Assembly (NCBI GenBank): GCA_021163225.1
Contig: JAGGXE010000052.1
Span: forward strand, 1-33,878
Origin: Candidatus Micrarchaeota archaeon
Lineage (GTDB): Archaea; Micrarchaeota; Micrarchaeia; Anstonellales; JAGGXE01
DNA: 33,878 nt
Reading direction: 5' to 3'
The position numbers and the translations under genes are program-made. Shown one piece after another: positions 1 to 9,047 of this stretch (positions are counted from its first letter, which is position 1; each line of letters opens with the position of its first letter). Under the pieces are notes generated by a model. The model did no database searches. It saw only the letters and a program-made list of their open reading frames with translations, and was not told the DNA's origin.

Positions 1-2799
1 ATTCTCCTCGTTTCTGTTATAGGATTATTTTTGTGTTGGCGCACAGGTTACTTCGACAAAGAAAAGACCAAGAAACTCATCATTAAGCCGGATAAGACAT
101 CTTTACTTTCGGTTTTGAAATCGCCTTCTCTCTGGATTTTCTTCATCATGTTGTTGGCCTGGTTTTTACGGTTCCAGGCATGGAGCCCTGTTTACCAGGA
201 GTTAGACCCTTACTTCTATGTTTACGGTACTAAACAGCTTTTAACATTGGGTTATAAACCGATGGTCGATAACACTGCTTGGTATCCTTTGGTTCAGACA
301 TCGCACAGGGGAAGTTCTCTGTATCATTTCATGCTCGGACATTGGTATTATCTTTATTCTCAACACTTTGACAAGTACGTACTGACTGCCGTTGCGAGCA
401 TGTATCCACCGATAGTAACGGCTTTGATGGTGTTCATGGCGTTCCTCTTCGTTAAAGAGATTTACGATTACAGGTACGGCTTGTTCGCAGCGGCATTGTT
501 AGCATTGCTTCCGTCCACACTTATGAAGATGGCAGCGGGCGTGTTCGAGCTTCAACCGATGTCCTTATTCTTCATATTCATGTTCTTCGCATTCTTCATC
601 CGTGCTTTGAAAACACGGAACAGATGGTACTATGCAGTATCGGGTTTGATTTTGGGCGGACAGGTTCTCTGTGCAACTGCTTATCAACTCCCTCTTGTAG
701 TGATGTTCATATTCTTCACATTGTACAGTGCCTATCTGTATTTGAGAAAGGAGGACAGGTTGTTTGATTATCTGCGCAATTACGTTTACCTGTTCGTGTC
801 TATGACCGCTTTGGTTTTATTAGACGCAATGTACAGAGCAGGGCTTAACGGAATCCTCAACACCTTCAAATCCTTCCCGTTCCTTGTCGGTGCATTATCT
901 TTTCTTCCTTTGGGTTTGTTCTATGGTTTGACAAAGGTTAAACAGGTCCGTGACAGGGATAAGGTTTGGGTAGTCGGAGGCGTGTTCGTTTTAGGCATAC
1001 TGCTCTTCTTTCTACCAGTGACAGGTCCGTTTCTAAGGGCTTATATAGGTCGTATGGTTGCACAGGCTACATATCCGTCTGCGTTATGGCGTACTATTCA
1101 GGAACAGGCGCCGGCAGGTGCATCGTTCGAAGGATATCTCGGTATATTGGGTGCAGACCTGGGCGGGATACCTACGGTTCAGGGGCAACCGGCTCGACCG
1201 ATCACTCCTTTAGGTATCATTACAGTCATCCCTTCGATCATAACCGACTTTGCGATACAGGCGATCGTCGACCCGGTCCTTCGTATCCTATTCAACGAAC
1301 CGCTCCTCGCCACATCCACGAAAGCCAACTCGTTCGTTCTCTTCTTCATATTCTTTGCAGCCGTAGAACTGTTCTATCAACTTTACCTCGCGTTCAGAGA
1401 TAGGGAACACAAACTTCTTGAGGTTTTACTGTTGGCATCGTTAGTTCTCCCGGTCGCTTACGTCGGTCTGAACAAGGCGAAATACGAGATCTACCTGTCC
1501 ATTGTTACCGTGCTTGCCATGGTTATGACTCTGTACCTGTTTGAACGTTGGGTCAAACGTTTTGCTAAGGAAGGGTCTGAGAAGAATGTTGAATTAGGGT
1601 TTGCGGTTGTCATGGCCGTGTTTGTCATTCTCTTATTCATACCTGCGAAGTGGACTGTTTCTGCATATTCGATAATGACCGTTTCGTTCACACCGAGGTA
1701 TCAGGACGCGCCGGATTCGGTCGCGCCCAAATTCAATCAGTTGTGTACATTGACCAACAACACATTGTTCTGTCAGGCTAGGTATCCGGAGGTCTACATC
1801 CATGACATTAACGATCAATTCAATCAACAGTTGTGCATGTATTCTTTGGTTCCGACCGATGTTCTGCTCGGTAAACGCAACCTAACACCTTCTGAACAGA
1901 TCGGAATCTCCTACAGATGTTCCAAGATAGCGGATTACTGGATCGATACCATGGATTGGATATCCAAGAACACCCCTAAAGACGCAAGGATAACGTCGTG
2001 GTGGGATTACGGTCATTGGATAAACTATTTCGGTGACAGGAACACTGTACTTAGGAACGAACATTCCTCTTTGGAGATGATAGGTCGCGTGGCGTACGCA
2101 TATCTCCACGGCACCGAACAAGACCTTATCAATACGATGCACGATTATTATTCGGATTATGCACTGTTCGATTCAGAGATAATAATGAGCGGGCGAGGGT
2201 TCGGTGGCAAGTTCGGTGCACTCAACTATCTCGGTTGCGATTGGGCAAACAAGACGGACGTAACCCATCTGCCGGGTCAGTCCTCATGCGAACAACATAA
2301 CCTATGGGAGACGATCTACTTCCCGCTCCACCCATCAGACCTTGAAAAGTGCACTATCTCGCTTTCGACAGGTGAGGAAGGCGTTATCGGATACTACGGC
2401 GGTTATGTTCGTGTTATGACCGACAAAGGACCTTCCTACCGTGTTCAGTTGTCCGATGAGAAATACTGTTTATCGGTGAACGGGTCGAACGTGTACATGT
2501 ACAAGATAGACAGGCGCGATGACGACGGCAACCTTATACCGCACGGCGGCATTCCGATGATTGTTGACATGGGTTACGACCTTCAGGGCAACCCTGTTGC
2601 CATAGCCAACGTTCTGTACACCTATGACACTATAACATATCCTGACGGCAAGACCAGATACAGTTGGGGGGACCGACCGGTCAACCAGACACATTTCTAC
2701 GATTCGAACGTTTACAAAGCGTTTGTACTGGACCGTTTGGACGGGTTCGAGAAGGTTTACGATAACGGTAACGTCAAGATCTATAAACTCCTTAAATAA
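1..2799 (+). CDS. aglB: Oligosaccharyltransferase catalytic subunit AglB/STT3 (5' end outside window)
   Basis: This membrane enzyme transfers a lipid-linked glycan to Asn in N-x-S/T sequons outside the cell. The frame is open from base 1 with hydrophobic codons before the first possible start (TTG at 31), so the gene very probably begins upstream. Numbering from 31, the N-terminal half has about a dozen hydrophobic segments. Visible motifs are the first-loop acidic site (LDPYFYVY, D59), a TIxE motif (TIQE, E358) and the catalytic WWDYG at 657-661, followed by a soluble C-terminal domain. The second acidic site usually reads DxD, ExD or similar; here the best match is E173-L-Q175, so its second ligand looks changed. 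The PHP gene starts 17 nt downstream, and a saturase and a cis-prenyltransferase follow, which fits a glycosylation/lipid-carrier operon. Identity is firm; the exact start is unknown. Confidence 0.93.
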   Translation: MLLVSVIGLFLCWRTGYFDKEKTKKLIIKPDKTSLLSVLKSPSLWIFFIMLLAWFLRFQAWSPVYQELDPYFYVYGTKQLLTLGYKPMVDNTAWYPLVQTSHRGSSLYHFMLGHWYYLYSQHFDKYVLTAVASMYPPIVTALMVFMAFLFVKEIYDYRYGLFAAALLALLPSTLMKMAAGVFELQPMSLFFIFMFFAFFIRALKTRNRWYYAVSGLILGGQVLCATAYQLPLVVMFIFFTLYSAYLYLRKEDRLFDYLRNYVYLFVSMTALVLLDAMYRAGLNGILNTFKSFPFLVGALSFLPLGLFYGLTKVKQVRDRDKVWVVGGVFVLGILLFFLPVTGPFLRAYIGRMVAQATYPSALWRTIQEQAPAGASFEGYLGILGADLGGIPTVQGQPARPITPLGIITVIPSIITDFAIQAIVDPVLRILFNEPLLATSTKANSFVLFFIFFAAVELFYQLYLAFRDREHKLLEVLLLASLVLPVAYVGLNKAKYEIYLSIVTVLAMVMTLYLFERWVKRFAKEGSEKNVELGFAVVMAVFVILLFIPAKWTVSAYSIMTVSFTPRYQDAPDSVAPKFNQLCTLTNNTLFCQARYPEVYIHDINDQFNQQLCMYSLVPTDVLLGKRNLTPSEQIGISYRCSKIADYWIDTMDWISKNTPKDARITSWWDYGHWINYFGDRNTVLRNEHSSLEMIGRVAYAYLHGTEQDLINTMHDYYSDYALFDSEIIMSGRGFGGKFGALNYLGCDWANKTDVTHLPGQSSCEQHNLWETIYFPLHPSDLEKCTISLSTGEEGVIGYYGGYVRVMTDKGPSYRVQLSDEKYCLSVNGSNVYMYKIDRRDDDGNLIPHGGIPMIVDMGYDLQGNPVAIANVLYTYDTITYPDGKTRYSWGDRPVNQTHFYDSNVYKAFVLDRLDGFEKVYDNGNVKIYKLLK

Positions 2800-2816
2800 A
2801 GGGGAAGTGATCGGTT

Positions 2817-3485
2817 ATGAAGATAGATATGCACGTTCATACCAGGTATTCCAAAGATGCGTTGATAACCGTCGATGACCTGGTGGATGTTTATATGGAA
2901 ACCGGGATCGTTGTTGCAGTGACCGACCATAACACAACCGATGCATGGGAACATGTCCGGATGAAAGGGATACCTTTTATCCCTGGTGAGGAGATCGATA
3001 CCGGTGAAGGCGAAGTGATAGGTCTATTTTTGAACGAATGTATACCTAAGGGTCTGGGGTTTAATGAGACGGTTGACAGGATCCGTGAGCAGGGGGGACT
3101 GGTCTATTGCCCGCATCCTTTTGACAGGTTTCGCAAATGCGTGTGCGATGAAGAGAGGATTGCCCGATGCGATATCGTAGAGGTGTTTAATTCCAGGTGC
3201 CTATTACAGAGGTTTAACGATCAGGCACTGTCCGTTGCGGAACGGTTCAACCTGTTGAAAGGCGTGGGAAGCGATGCTCATTTTCGGTTTGAGATAGGCA
3301 CATCCTACCTAACCGTTGTAGATGATGCGATTGTTTCGCCGGAGAATTTTATCAGAGCGTTATCCGACCATCCGGGGTTTCACACTTCAAAGACTACTGT
3401 AATGGTTCATGGTTTGACAAAGACGGTTTCCTTTATTCGCAATCTTAAATCTCTTCTATCCAGAAAACCTCCAGAAAAAACCTAA
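2817..3485 (+). CDS. PHP-domain metal-dependent phosphoesterase
   Basis: This 222-residue protein belongs to the polymerase-and-histidinol-phosphatase (PHP) superfamily of metal-dependent phosphoesterases. Metal-binding motifs appear in family order: HVHTRYS at residues 6-12, TDHNTTD near 36-42, a Glu in PGEEIDTGEGEV near 60, CPHPFDRF near 100, and GSDAHF near 156. It has no signal peptide or membrane segment, so it should be cytoplasmic. The ATG is preceded by a GGGGAAGTGAT Shine-Dalgarno-like sequence. It sits 17 nt after aglB and 30 nt before the flavoprotein gene, consistent with one transcript. The substrate is unknown: nucleotides, histidinol phosphate and small phosphoesters are all possible for this superfamily. 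A role in the glycosylation operon is only an inference from position. Confidence 0.88.
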   Translation: MKIDMHVHTRYSKDALITVDDLVDVYMETGIVVAVTDHNTTDAWEHVRMKGIPFIPGEEIDTGEGEVIGLFLNECIPKGLGFNETVDRIREQGGLVYCPHPFDRFRKCVCDEERIARCDIVEVFNSRCLLQRFNDQALSVAERFNLLKGVGSDAHFRFEIGTSYLTVVDDAIVSPENFIRALSDHPGFHTSKTTVMVHGLTKTVSFIRNLKSLLSRKPPEKT

Positions 3486-3515
3486 GCGGTAACTGATTAT
3501 CTCTTTGGTGGGAGG

Positions 3516-4586
3516 ATGGATGTAACGGTGGTTGGCAGCGGTCCGGCAGGTCTGTTTACAGCCATCTTACTGTCGGAGAACCATGATGTGACCGTCTGGT
3601 CTCGTGATGAACCGGGAGAAGACCCGATATGTTCTGGTCTGATCTCTTATCATGCTATCGATCGGATAAGACAGGACTACGGGATAAACGTAAACCGTTC
3701 TATCATTAAGGTTGTTGATAGGTTCAGGTTCATCGATGCGTTCGGCCCCGGTTCTGTAGAGGTCCGACTTGCCAGGAACCCTCTGATACTTGTGGACCGT
3801 AGCAGATTTGATAGGTTGTGCGCAGACAGGGCGATGGAGAAAGGTGTAAGGATAGTTTTAAGAACGTTTAACAGACGGGTTTTGTCATCGTTGGCACAGA
3901 GAAGTCGCGGTCACGGTCGCAGAACGGCGATCATAGGTGCGGACGGACCTGTATCCGCAGTTGCCGGATTGTTCGGTTTCCCAAACATCCGATTCTATTT
4001 TACAAGACAGGGATACATGGATTATGTTACCGAGGAGGACGTTACTGTGATCTTTTTCAACAACGGGATGGGTTGGTGGATCCCGAGATGCGAGGATGTG
4101 GAATTGGGTGTCATGGTTGAAGACAGAGCTTCGGTTGACCTCCTTTTCAACCGTACGGTATCGATGTTTATGAGCAGTCACGGGACGGTAAACCGAAAAG
4201 TTTACAGGATAGGGGATTGGGTTATACCGAGGGAGCCGCGTCGCCGGATCGGTGCCTGGACCGATATCGGTCCGGTGTTCCTGATCGGCGACGCGGCCGG
4301 CCAGACCAAACCGTTGACAGGCGGAGGCGTCTATTATGCATCACGCGCAGCCCTCGTTTTATCCTCTGCTTTTCCCAACCCGACAGATTACCAGAGGTTG
4401 TGGGACCGCAAGTATGGGAGAGAACTCTGGTTGATGGGCATGGTAAAGCAAACCCATTCTTTGATAAACCGTCTCTCCATCAGGGCAGGGGCGAACTTTA
4501 ATAATCTTTTCCGACCGTTTATTGAACAGTTCGACACAGAATCCGTGACAAACACGGCGCGTAACATGGTCAGCGTTCTGTTCTGA
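3516..4586 (+). CDS. Geranylgeranyl-reductase-family FAD-dependent oxidoreductase
   Basis: This 356-residue flavoprotein resembles archaeal geranylgeranyl reductases, which hydrogenate isoprenoid chains of membrane lipids or polyprenol carriers. An N-terminal Rossmann motif, VVGSGPAGLFTA (residues 5-16), binds the FAD ADP moiety. The family signature CSGLIS follows near residue 35-40. A second FAD site, IGDAAGQTKPLTGGGVYYA, lies near 258-276. The ATG follows a GGTGGGAGG Shine-Dalgarno sequence. The next gene, a cis-prenyltransferase, starts 15 nt after its stop. In archaea, dolichol-type carriers are made by cis-prenyltransferases and partly saturated by reductases of this family, so polyprenol saturation for AglB is a reasonable inference. 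Reduction of archaeal membrane lipids is the alternative. Confidence 0.85.
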   Translation: MDVTVVGSGPAGLFTAILLSENHDVTVWSRDEPGEDPICSGLISYHAIDRIRQDYGINVNRSIIKVVDRFRFIDAFGPGSVEVRLARNPLILVDRSRFDRLCADRAMEKGVRIVLRTFNRRVLSSLAQRSRGHGRRTAIIGADGPVSAVAGLFGFPNIRFYFTRQGYMDYVTEEDVTVIFFNNGMGWWIPRCEDVELGVMVEDRASVDLLFNRTVSMFMSSHGTVNRKVYRIGDWVIPREPRRRIGAWTDIGPVFLIGDAAGQTKPLTGGGVYYASRAALVLSSAFPNPTDYQRLWDRKYGRELWLMGMVKQTHSLINRLSIRAGANFNNLFRPFIEQFDTESVTNTARNMVSVLF

Positions 4587-4601
4587 GGGTGGTGAGGTAA
4601 C

Positions 4602-5315
4602 GTGCGACGTAAAGATGGAAGGATTTCGGGAAACGTTCCGAAACATGTTGTGATCATCCCTGACGGTAACAGGAGATGGGCGCGTCGGCACGGTTTACCC
4701 ATACTTGAAGGTCACAGGCGGGGTATAGAGAAGATAAGGAACGTGATGAATTGGTGTAAAGAGTACGGGATAAAATATCTGACGATGTGGGGTTTCTCAT
4801 CCGAGAACTTTAACAGGCCCAGGGATGAGGTTATCGGGTTGATAAAACTCTTTGATGAATACCTTGACAAGGCATTAGAGGAGGTTGTCGGTCAGGACGT
4901 GCGTATCAAATTCTACGGCAGGTTGGATAGGTTCCCTAAGGGTATGCGCGGTAAGATGATGGCTTTGGAGAACGAATCCGCGCGCGGCAGATACTGTCTG
5001 AACCTGTTCCTCGGATACGGCGGCAGACAGGAAATCATAGATGCGGTCAACAGAATAATAAGCGATGTCAAACGCGGGAGGCTCAGGGTTGTTGATGAGA
5101 AGACGTTTTCATCGTACCTTTACACGTCAGACCTTCCTGACCCGGACCTGGTGATCCGCACATCCGGTGAACTGCGAACGAGCGGTTTCATGCCTTGGCA
5201 GACGGTCTACAGCGAGTTTTGGTTTACTAAAAAGTTGTGGCCGGATTTCACTAAACAGGATTTTGTGCGTGCGATCAGGTCCTATGCCGCAAGGGAGAGA
5301 CGGTTCGGAAGATGA
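4602..5315 (+). CDS. uppS: Cis-prenyltransferase (undecaprenyl/polyprenyl diphosphate synthase family)
   Basis: This enzyme condenses isopentenyl diphosphate units in cis onto an allylic primer to build the long polyprenyl diphosphate used as a glycan carrier. The signature IIPDGNRRWARRHG is at residues 18-31, with catalytic D21. Further family motifs are WGFSSENFNRP near 64-74 and the C-terminal RTSGELRTSGFMPWQ block with YSEFWF. The length of 237 residues is normal for the family. The start is a GTG preceded by GGTGGTGAGG at proper spacing. It lies 15 nt downstream of the flavoprotein gene and 22 nt upstream of the DUF192 start. The aglB-saturase-prenyltransferase arrangement suggests the product feeds protein N-glycosylation. 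Confidence 0.93.
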   Translation: MRRKDGRISGNVPKHVVIIPDGNRRWARRHGLPILEGHRRGIEKIRNVMNWCKEYGIKYLTMWGFSSENFNRPRDEVIGLIKLFDEYLDKALEEVVGQDVRIKFYGRLDRFPKGMRGKMMALENESARGRYCLNLFLGYGGRQEIIDAVNRIISDVKRGRLRVVDEKTFSSYLYTSDLPDPDLVIRTSGELRTSGFMPWQTVYSEFWFTKKLWPDFTKQDFVRAIRSYAARERRFGR

Positions 5316-5337
5316 CTTTTCTCTTGAGGTCTGTTAC

Positions 5338-5652
5338 ATGGTAGAAGTGGTCGTTGACGAGGTTGCCGGAACCCTTTTATCACAGGTCAGGGGCCTGATG
5401 TTCAGACGGAAGAGGGTCAACATACTGTTTGTGTTTAACGAAGATAAAATATGTCCGATCCATTCATGGTTCGTATTCTACCCTTTCGACGCAGTGTATC
5501 TGGACAGAAACTTTCGTGTTGTAGAAATCTTCAGAGATGTCAAACCTTTCTCGTACGTGAGACCTACCAGACCCTCCAGTTACCTGTTGGAGGTTTCGCA
5601 TCATAGACCTTCGCTACGTGTCGGTGATAGGATAGTTATAAAGACGAGGTAG
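5338..5652 (+). CDS. DUF192 family small protein
   Basis: This 104-residue protein matches the DUF192 fold family. The pattern is an RGLMFR motif near residues 18-23, then a hydrophobic strand, HSWFVFYPFDAVYLD near 43-57, and the closing GDRIVIK. The open frame extends upstream to 5167, but that part overlaps uppS in another frame and reads as a shadow. The ATG at 5338, where similarity to the family begins, is the likely start. Many bacterial DUF192 proteins are secreted; this one has no signal peptide and should be cytoplasmic. It lies 22 nt after uppS and 20 nt before the pilus ATPase gene, so it is probably co-transcribed. The molecular function of the family is not established. Confidence 0.8.
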   Translation: MVEVVVDEVAGTLLSQVRGLMFRRKRVNILFVFNEDKICPIHSWFVFYPFDAVYLDRNFRVVEIFRDVKPFSYVRPTRPSSYLLEVSHHRPSLRVGDRIVIKTR

Positions 5653-5672
5653 AATTCACAATTGCAACGTCG

Positions 5673-7163
5673 GTGGGAGTGTTGGATAAATTTAAAAATG
5701 TTGATGTAAAGTTTGTATTAAAATTGCGTAAGAACATTTCCGATGGGGCGTTGAGGATGGCTTTGGGATGGTGCGTCAAGGACGAGAAGGTCGATTATCC
5801 GATCAACCTCCCGGTATTAACTTCCGAAGAGGAAGAGGTAGTGCTGGCGGTTGCAGACCTGTTTAAAGAGCTTGCCAAATACGAAGAGTTTGAGAGCGAA
5901 GAAGAAACACGTGAGAAGATCAGAGAATTGCTTGAAGAATACTGTGTTGAGAACCAGATAGTACTCGATGAGGATCAGGAGGAGTATCTTGTTGACATCG
6001 CCACCTCTCATGTTTACGGGTTCGCCTTTTTCGACCAGTTGTTGAAAGACCCGAACATCGAAGAGATCGGTGTTATAGGGATAAACAAACCTGTTTATGT
6101 GTACGTACGCAACAAAGGCTGGCAACAGACAAACGGATACCTTACAACCGTCGAATACGCGATCGATCTGATCAACAAGATGTCCAGACAATTGGGAAGA
6201 AGGATTACCTATCAATCGCCCAGGTTGAACGCTATATTACCGGACGGTTCACGTCTTCATGCATCCATCCCCCCTATTTCAAAAGTCGAGATCACCATAC
6301 GTAAGTTCAGGGAGAACCCGTTCACAGTGTTCGACCTTCTGAGGTTTCATACGGTAAGTCCCGAAGCGTTGAGTGTCATCTGGTTACTGATGCAGTCGGA
6401 CCTTTCGGTGATTGTTGCAGGTAACACAGCATCCGGTAAAACAACGACCCTTAACGCATTGTTCTCATTTGTTCCGCTTTGGGAACGGATCCTCATCACA
6501 GAGGAAACTCCTGAGATAAACATCCCGCATAAACATAAGGTCAACCTGGTTGCAAACGAAGATCTGGGTGTGACCATCTCTTCGTTGGTAGCGGACAGTC
6601 TTCGTATGCGTCCTGATCGGGTGATCGTCGGTGAGGTGCGTACCGCTGAGGAAGTTAACGGACTTATAGATACCATACTTAGCGGTCAGGCAAGGGGTAG
6701 TTACGCCACGTTCCATGCTCAATCTTCTGTCGAAGCGTTGAGAAGGATGCATTCATTAGGGGTGTTGGAGTTCGATTTACAGTCCATCGACCTGATCATC
6801 ATACAACGGCGGATGGTTAAGTACGATGTCAAAACAAGGGAGAGTAAAGAGATCCGTCGGATCATCGAGATCGCTGAAGTGGATAAATCTTCCCTCATGA
6901 AAACTAAACCTCTGTTCAAGTACGATTTCGAAAAGGACAGGTGGACTCCCAATTATTCGAACTCCTTTTTGATCGAACGGGTTCGCCGCGTAATGGGGTT
7001 AACCAAAGCAGAACTTAAAGAAGAGTTAAGACGTCGTACCGAATTTCTCAAATCGAACATCGATAAGGGTTGGGACTTCGCAAGGTCGGTTGAAGAGATA
7101 CAGAAGTTTGCTTACGGCAAATCCGGCAAACTCGGTAGGAGAAGGTCGAAAAGAAAAAGATAG
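5673..7163 (+). CDS. Type II/IV secretion-system ATPase (TadA/VirB11/GspE-like), archaeal pilus motor
   Basis: This 496-residue cytoplasmic ATPase should power assembly of type IV pilus-like filaments. The N-terminal third is helical and acidic. The catalytic core has Walker A G250-NTASGKTT, an acidic stretch (ITEETPEINIPH), a Walker B-type segment RVIVGEVRTAEE near 318-329, and a His box (TFHAQSS) near 348. The C-terminus is strongly basic (KSGKLGRRRSKRKR). The start is GTG at 5673; there is only a weak ribosome-binding sequence. The platform protein gene follows after 31 nt, the standard ATPase-platform pairing of archaeal pili and archaella. Pilin-like genes near 32.7-33.9 kb are candidate substrates. 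Confidence 0.92.
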   Translation: MGVLDKFKNVDVKFVLKLRKNISDGALRMALGWCVKDEKVDYPINLPVLTSEEEEVVLAVADLFKELAKYEEFESEEETREKIRELLEEYCVENQIVLDEDQEEYLVDIATSHVYGFAFFDQLLKDPNIEEIGVIGINKPVYVYVRNKGWQQTNGYLTTVEYAIDLINKMSRQLGRRITYQSPRLNAILPDGSRLHASIPPISKVEITIRKFRENPFTVFDLLRFHTVSPEALSVIWLLMQSDLSVIVAGNTASGKTTTLNALFSFVPLWERILITEETPEINIPHKHKVNLVANEDLGVTISSLVADSLRMRPDRVIVGEVRTAEEVNGLIDTILSGQARGSYATFHAQSSVEALRRMHSLGVLEFDLQSIDLIIIQRRMVKYDVKTRESKEIRRIIEIAEVDKSSLMKTKPLFKYDFEKDRWTPNYSNSFLIERVRRVMGLTKAELKEELRRRTEFLKSNIDKGWDFARSVEEIQKFAYGKSGKLGRRRSKRKR

Positions 7164-7194
7164 ACCATGCAGTTTATAGGTTTGGGTAGATGAC

Positions 7195-8931
7195 ATGAAA
7201 AGTTTTGTAGAGAAATACGCGCCGAAATTCGGTAACCTTCCGTTCTACAGATGGTTTTCCGAGAAGACCTTGTCAAAACTCGAGGAAGACATCATCATGG
7301 CAGATTTCGATGTCACACCTGAAGAACTGATCAATTTTGCTTTTGCAATGGGTCTGATCCTCGGTCTATATTTTGCTCTGATGTATTACATCGTTACCTC
7401 CAACATACCTATGACGTTTGCAGTATTCCTCATCTCCTTTGCATTCATGTTCATGCTTATCAAGATGTCAGCTTATTTTGAGCGCAAGAAACGTGCCGAG
7501 ATCATGGAGGCCGACCTGCCGCTCGCGCTTCGCGCGATCGGCGTGCAACTCGATATCAAAATGCCTTTTGAGAAGGCGTTGGAACACATCGCCGAGTCGA
7601 AATACAACATCTCCTACGAATTCAAACGTGCCGTTAAAGAGATCAAAGGCGGAGCCAGTATCCCGAAAGCGTTAACCGACCTGACGAACCGTATCGATTC
7701 ACCGATCTTGAAACGTGCCGTCAACCAACTCATCATCACCTATGAGAGAGGTGGTCGTGGCGATGATATAAAACGGATCGCCAACGAGTTGATAGACATC
7801 CAATTCGCAAAGGTGAAAGAGTTCGAATCGCAGATGGCCATGATGGGTTTGATTTTCATAGCAGTTTCATCACTGATACCAGCCTTCTTCACGATCTTTG
7901 CTGTCGTAGGCGGTCTGATGATGCCCATAGACATTACGCCCGTTCACATCTGGTTAGCCTATCTCCTCCTCTTCCCGATGCTCGATGGCATAGTGATCTA
8001 CGTTATAAAATCCAGGACACCGTATTCAACAAACATACGTATAACAGACCTCAACAAAGAGATCGCTTTGATAGAGGACATGTTGGATAGGAAAGGGATA
8101 CGTTACACGTTCAGGCAGATTATGATAGCGGTAACGGGCGTGTCGATAGCAGCAGGTCTTGTCTCGGTTTTACTCGCCTACTACATGTTTCCGCAGCTTC
8201 TCATCTACTCTTTCTTTCCCTTTGTCTTTCCGGTCCTGGTATTCTTCTATCTGACGTATCTGGTTGACCAGCGCACCGCCAAGATGGAACAGATGTTACC
8301 CGATGCGTTGTTTCAGGCGGCTTCCTTGCAGAAGGGTATGAGCACGGAACGTATCATTAAAGAGATATCTAAACATGATTACGGTCCTTTATCAGAAGAG
8401 TTTGCACTTGCCTCGCGTCAGATAACGGCAGGCACATCAGTGGAAGATGCGTTATCGGACATCGCGGAGAGGAATAATTCGCTTCTTCTCGAACGTGCGG
8501 TTAACCTGTTGATCTACGGTTACCAGGTTGGAGGTAATATGTACCACGCCCTCAGAGAAACCGCCGAGGACATGTTTTCTCTGTTCGCATTGATCCGCGA
8601 GCGTAAGGCGGCTCTCGCCCTTCAGAAGTATACGATGTTACTTGGCGGTGCAGTGCTCGTTCCGATGATACTGGGAATAGTGCTTCAGGTAACCGGCGGT
8701 CTGGATATCTCCTCGATTTCCACGTACTTCGGTAAAAACGTTGACCCGTCAATGATCCTTGAGACCAGTCAGAAGGCGATCCAGTTCTACCTCGTGATCT
8801 ACGCAGCCATTACGGGTTATCTTATCGCTTCACAGGAAGGCGAAACGCGTAAGGCACTCATCTATTTTCTGTTCATGAGCATAACCGCTTTGATCCTGTT
8901 CAACATAAGCATGAACCTGAAGTTCATGTGA
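7195..8931 (+). CDS. TadC/FlaJ-like type IV pilus platform membrane protein
   Basis: This 578-residue inner-membrane protein should be the platform that couples the preceding ATPase to pilin polymerisation. It contains two T2SSF-type halves. Each has a cytoplasmic helical domain (about residues 100-205 and 365-460, with motifs such as LPLALRAIGVQL and LPDALFQAASLQKG) flanked by hydrophobic segments. Clear membrane helices lie near 45-92, 215-265, 305-350 and 480-575. It starts with ATG 31 nt after the ATPase stop. Two-domain platform proteins of this length are usual in archaea. The last codons reach 8931, and the region beyond contains a new promoter, so the operon probably ends here. Confidence 0.9.
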   Translation: MKSFVEKYAPKFGNLPFYRWFSEKTLSKLEEDIIMADFDVTPEELINFAFAMGLILGLYFALMYYIVTSNIPMTFAVFLISFAFMFMLIKMSAYFERKKRAEIMEADLPLALRAIGVQLDIKMPFEKALEHIAESKYNISYEFKRAVKEIKGGASIPKALTDLTNRIDSPILKRAVNQLIITYERGGRGDDIKRIANELIDIQFAKVKEFESQMAMMGLIFIAVSSLIPAFFTIFAVVGGLMMPIDITPVHIWLAYLLLFPMLDGIVIYVIKSRTPYSTNIRITDLNKEIALIEDMLDRKGIRYTFRQIMIAVTGVSIAAGLVSVLLAYYMFPQLLIYSFFPFVFPVLVFFYLTYLVDQRTAKMEQMLPDALFQAASLQKGMSTERIIKEISKHDYGPLSEEFALASRQITAGTSVEDALSDIAERNNSLLLERAVNLLIYGYQVGGNMYHALRETAEDMFSLFALIRERKAALALQKYTMLLGGAVLVPMILGIVLQVTGGLDISSISTYFGKNVDPSMILETSQKAIQFYLVIYAAITGYLIASQEGETRKALIYFLFMSITALILFNISMNLKFM

Positions 8932-8961
8932 TTCCATGCCTTTGCGGAGACACGTTTTCAC

Positions 8962-8999
8962 TGGAACAAAATTTAAAAATATTCCACTACGCTGGAACA
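8962..8999 (+). promoter_or_regulatory. Promoter with TGGAA(CA) repeats around the TATA box, upstream of the PAC2 gene
   Basis: An archaeal TATA-like element (AATTTAAAAATA, 8970-8981) is bracketed by TGGAA at 8962-8966 and its inverted copy TTCCA at 8982-8986. A further direct copy, TGGAACA, sits at 8993-8999, where transcription would be expected to begin. This layout is typical of a repressor operator covering TATA and start site. The regulator is unknown. Confidence 0.5.
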
Positions 9000-9047
9000 T
9001 TTTTATGTTGATAAGCACCAGACTGTAGAAGTACAAGAGGGTATGGA

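Noticed and set aside
966-1403. 145-codon frame inside aglB on the same strand
   Set aside because: Arg/Ser-rich translation with no motif, fully inside a well-supported gene in another frame.
5167-5337. Upstream extension of the DUF192 frame
   Set aside because: It overlaps uppS in another frame, reads as a shadow, and family similarity starts at ATG 5338.
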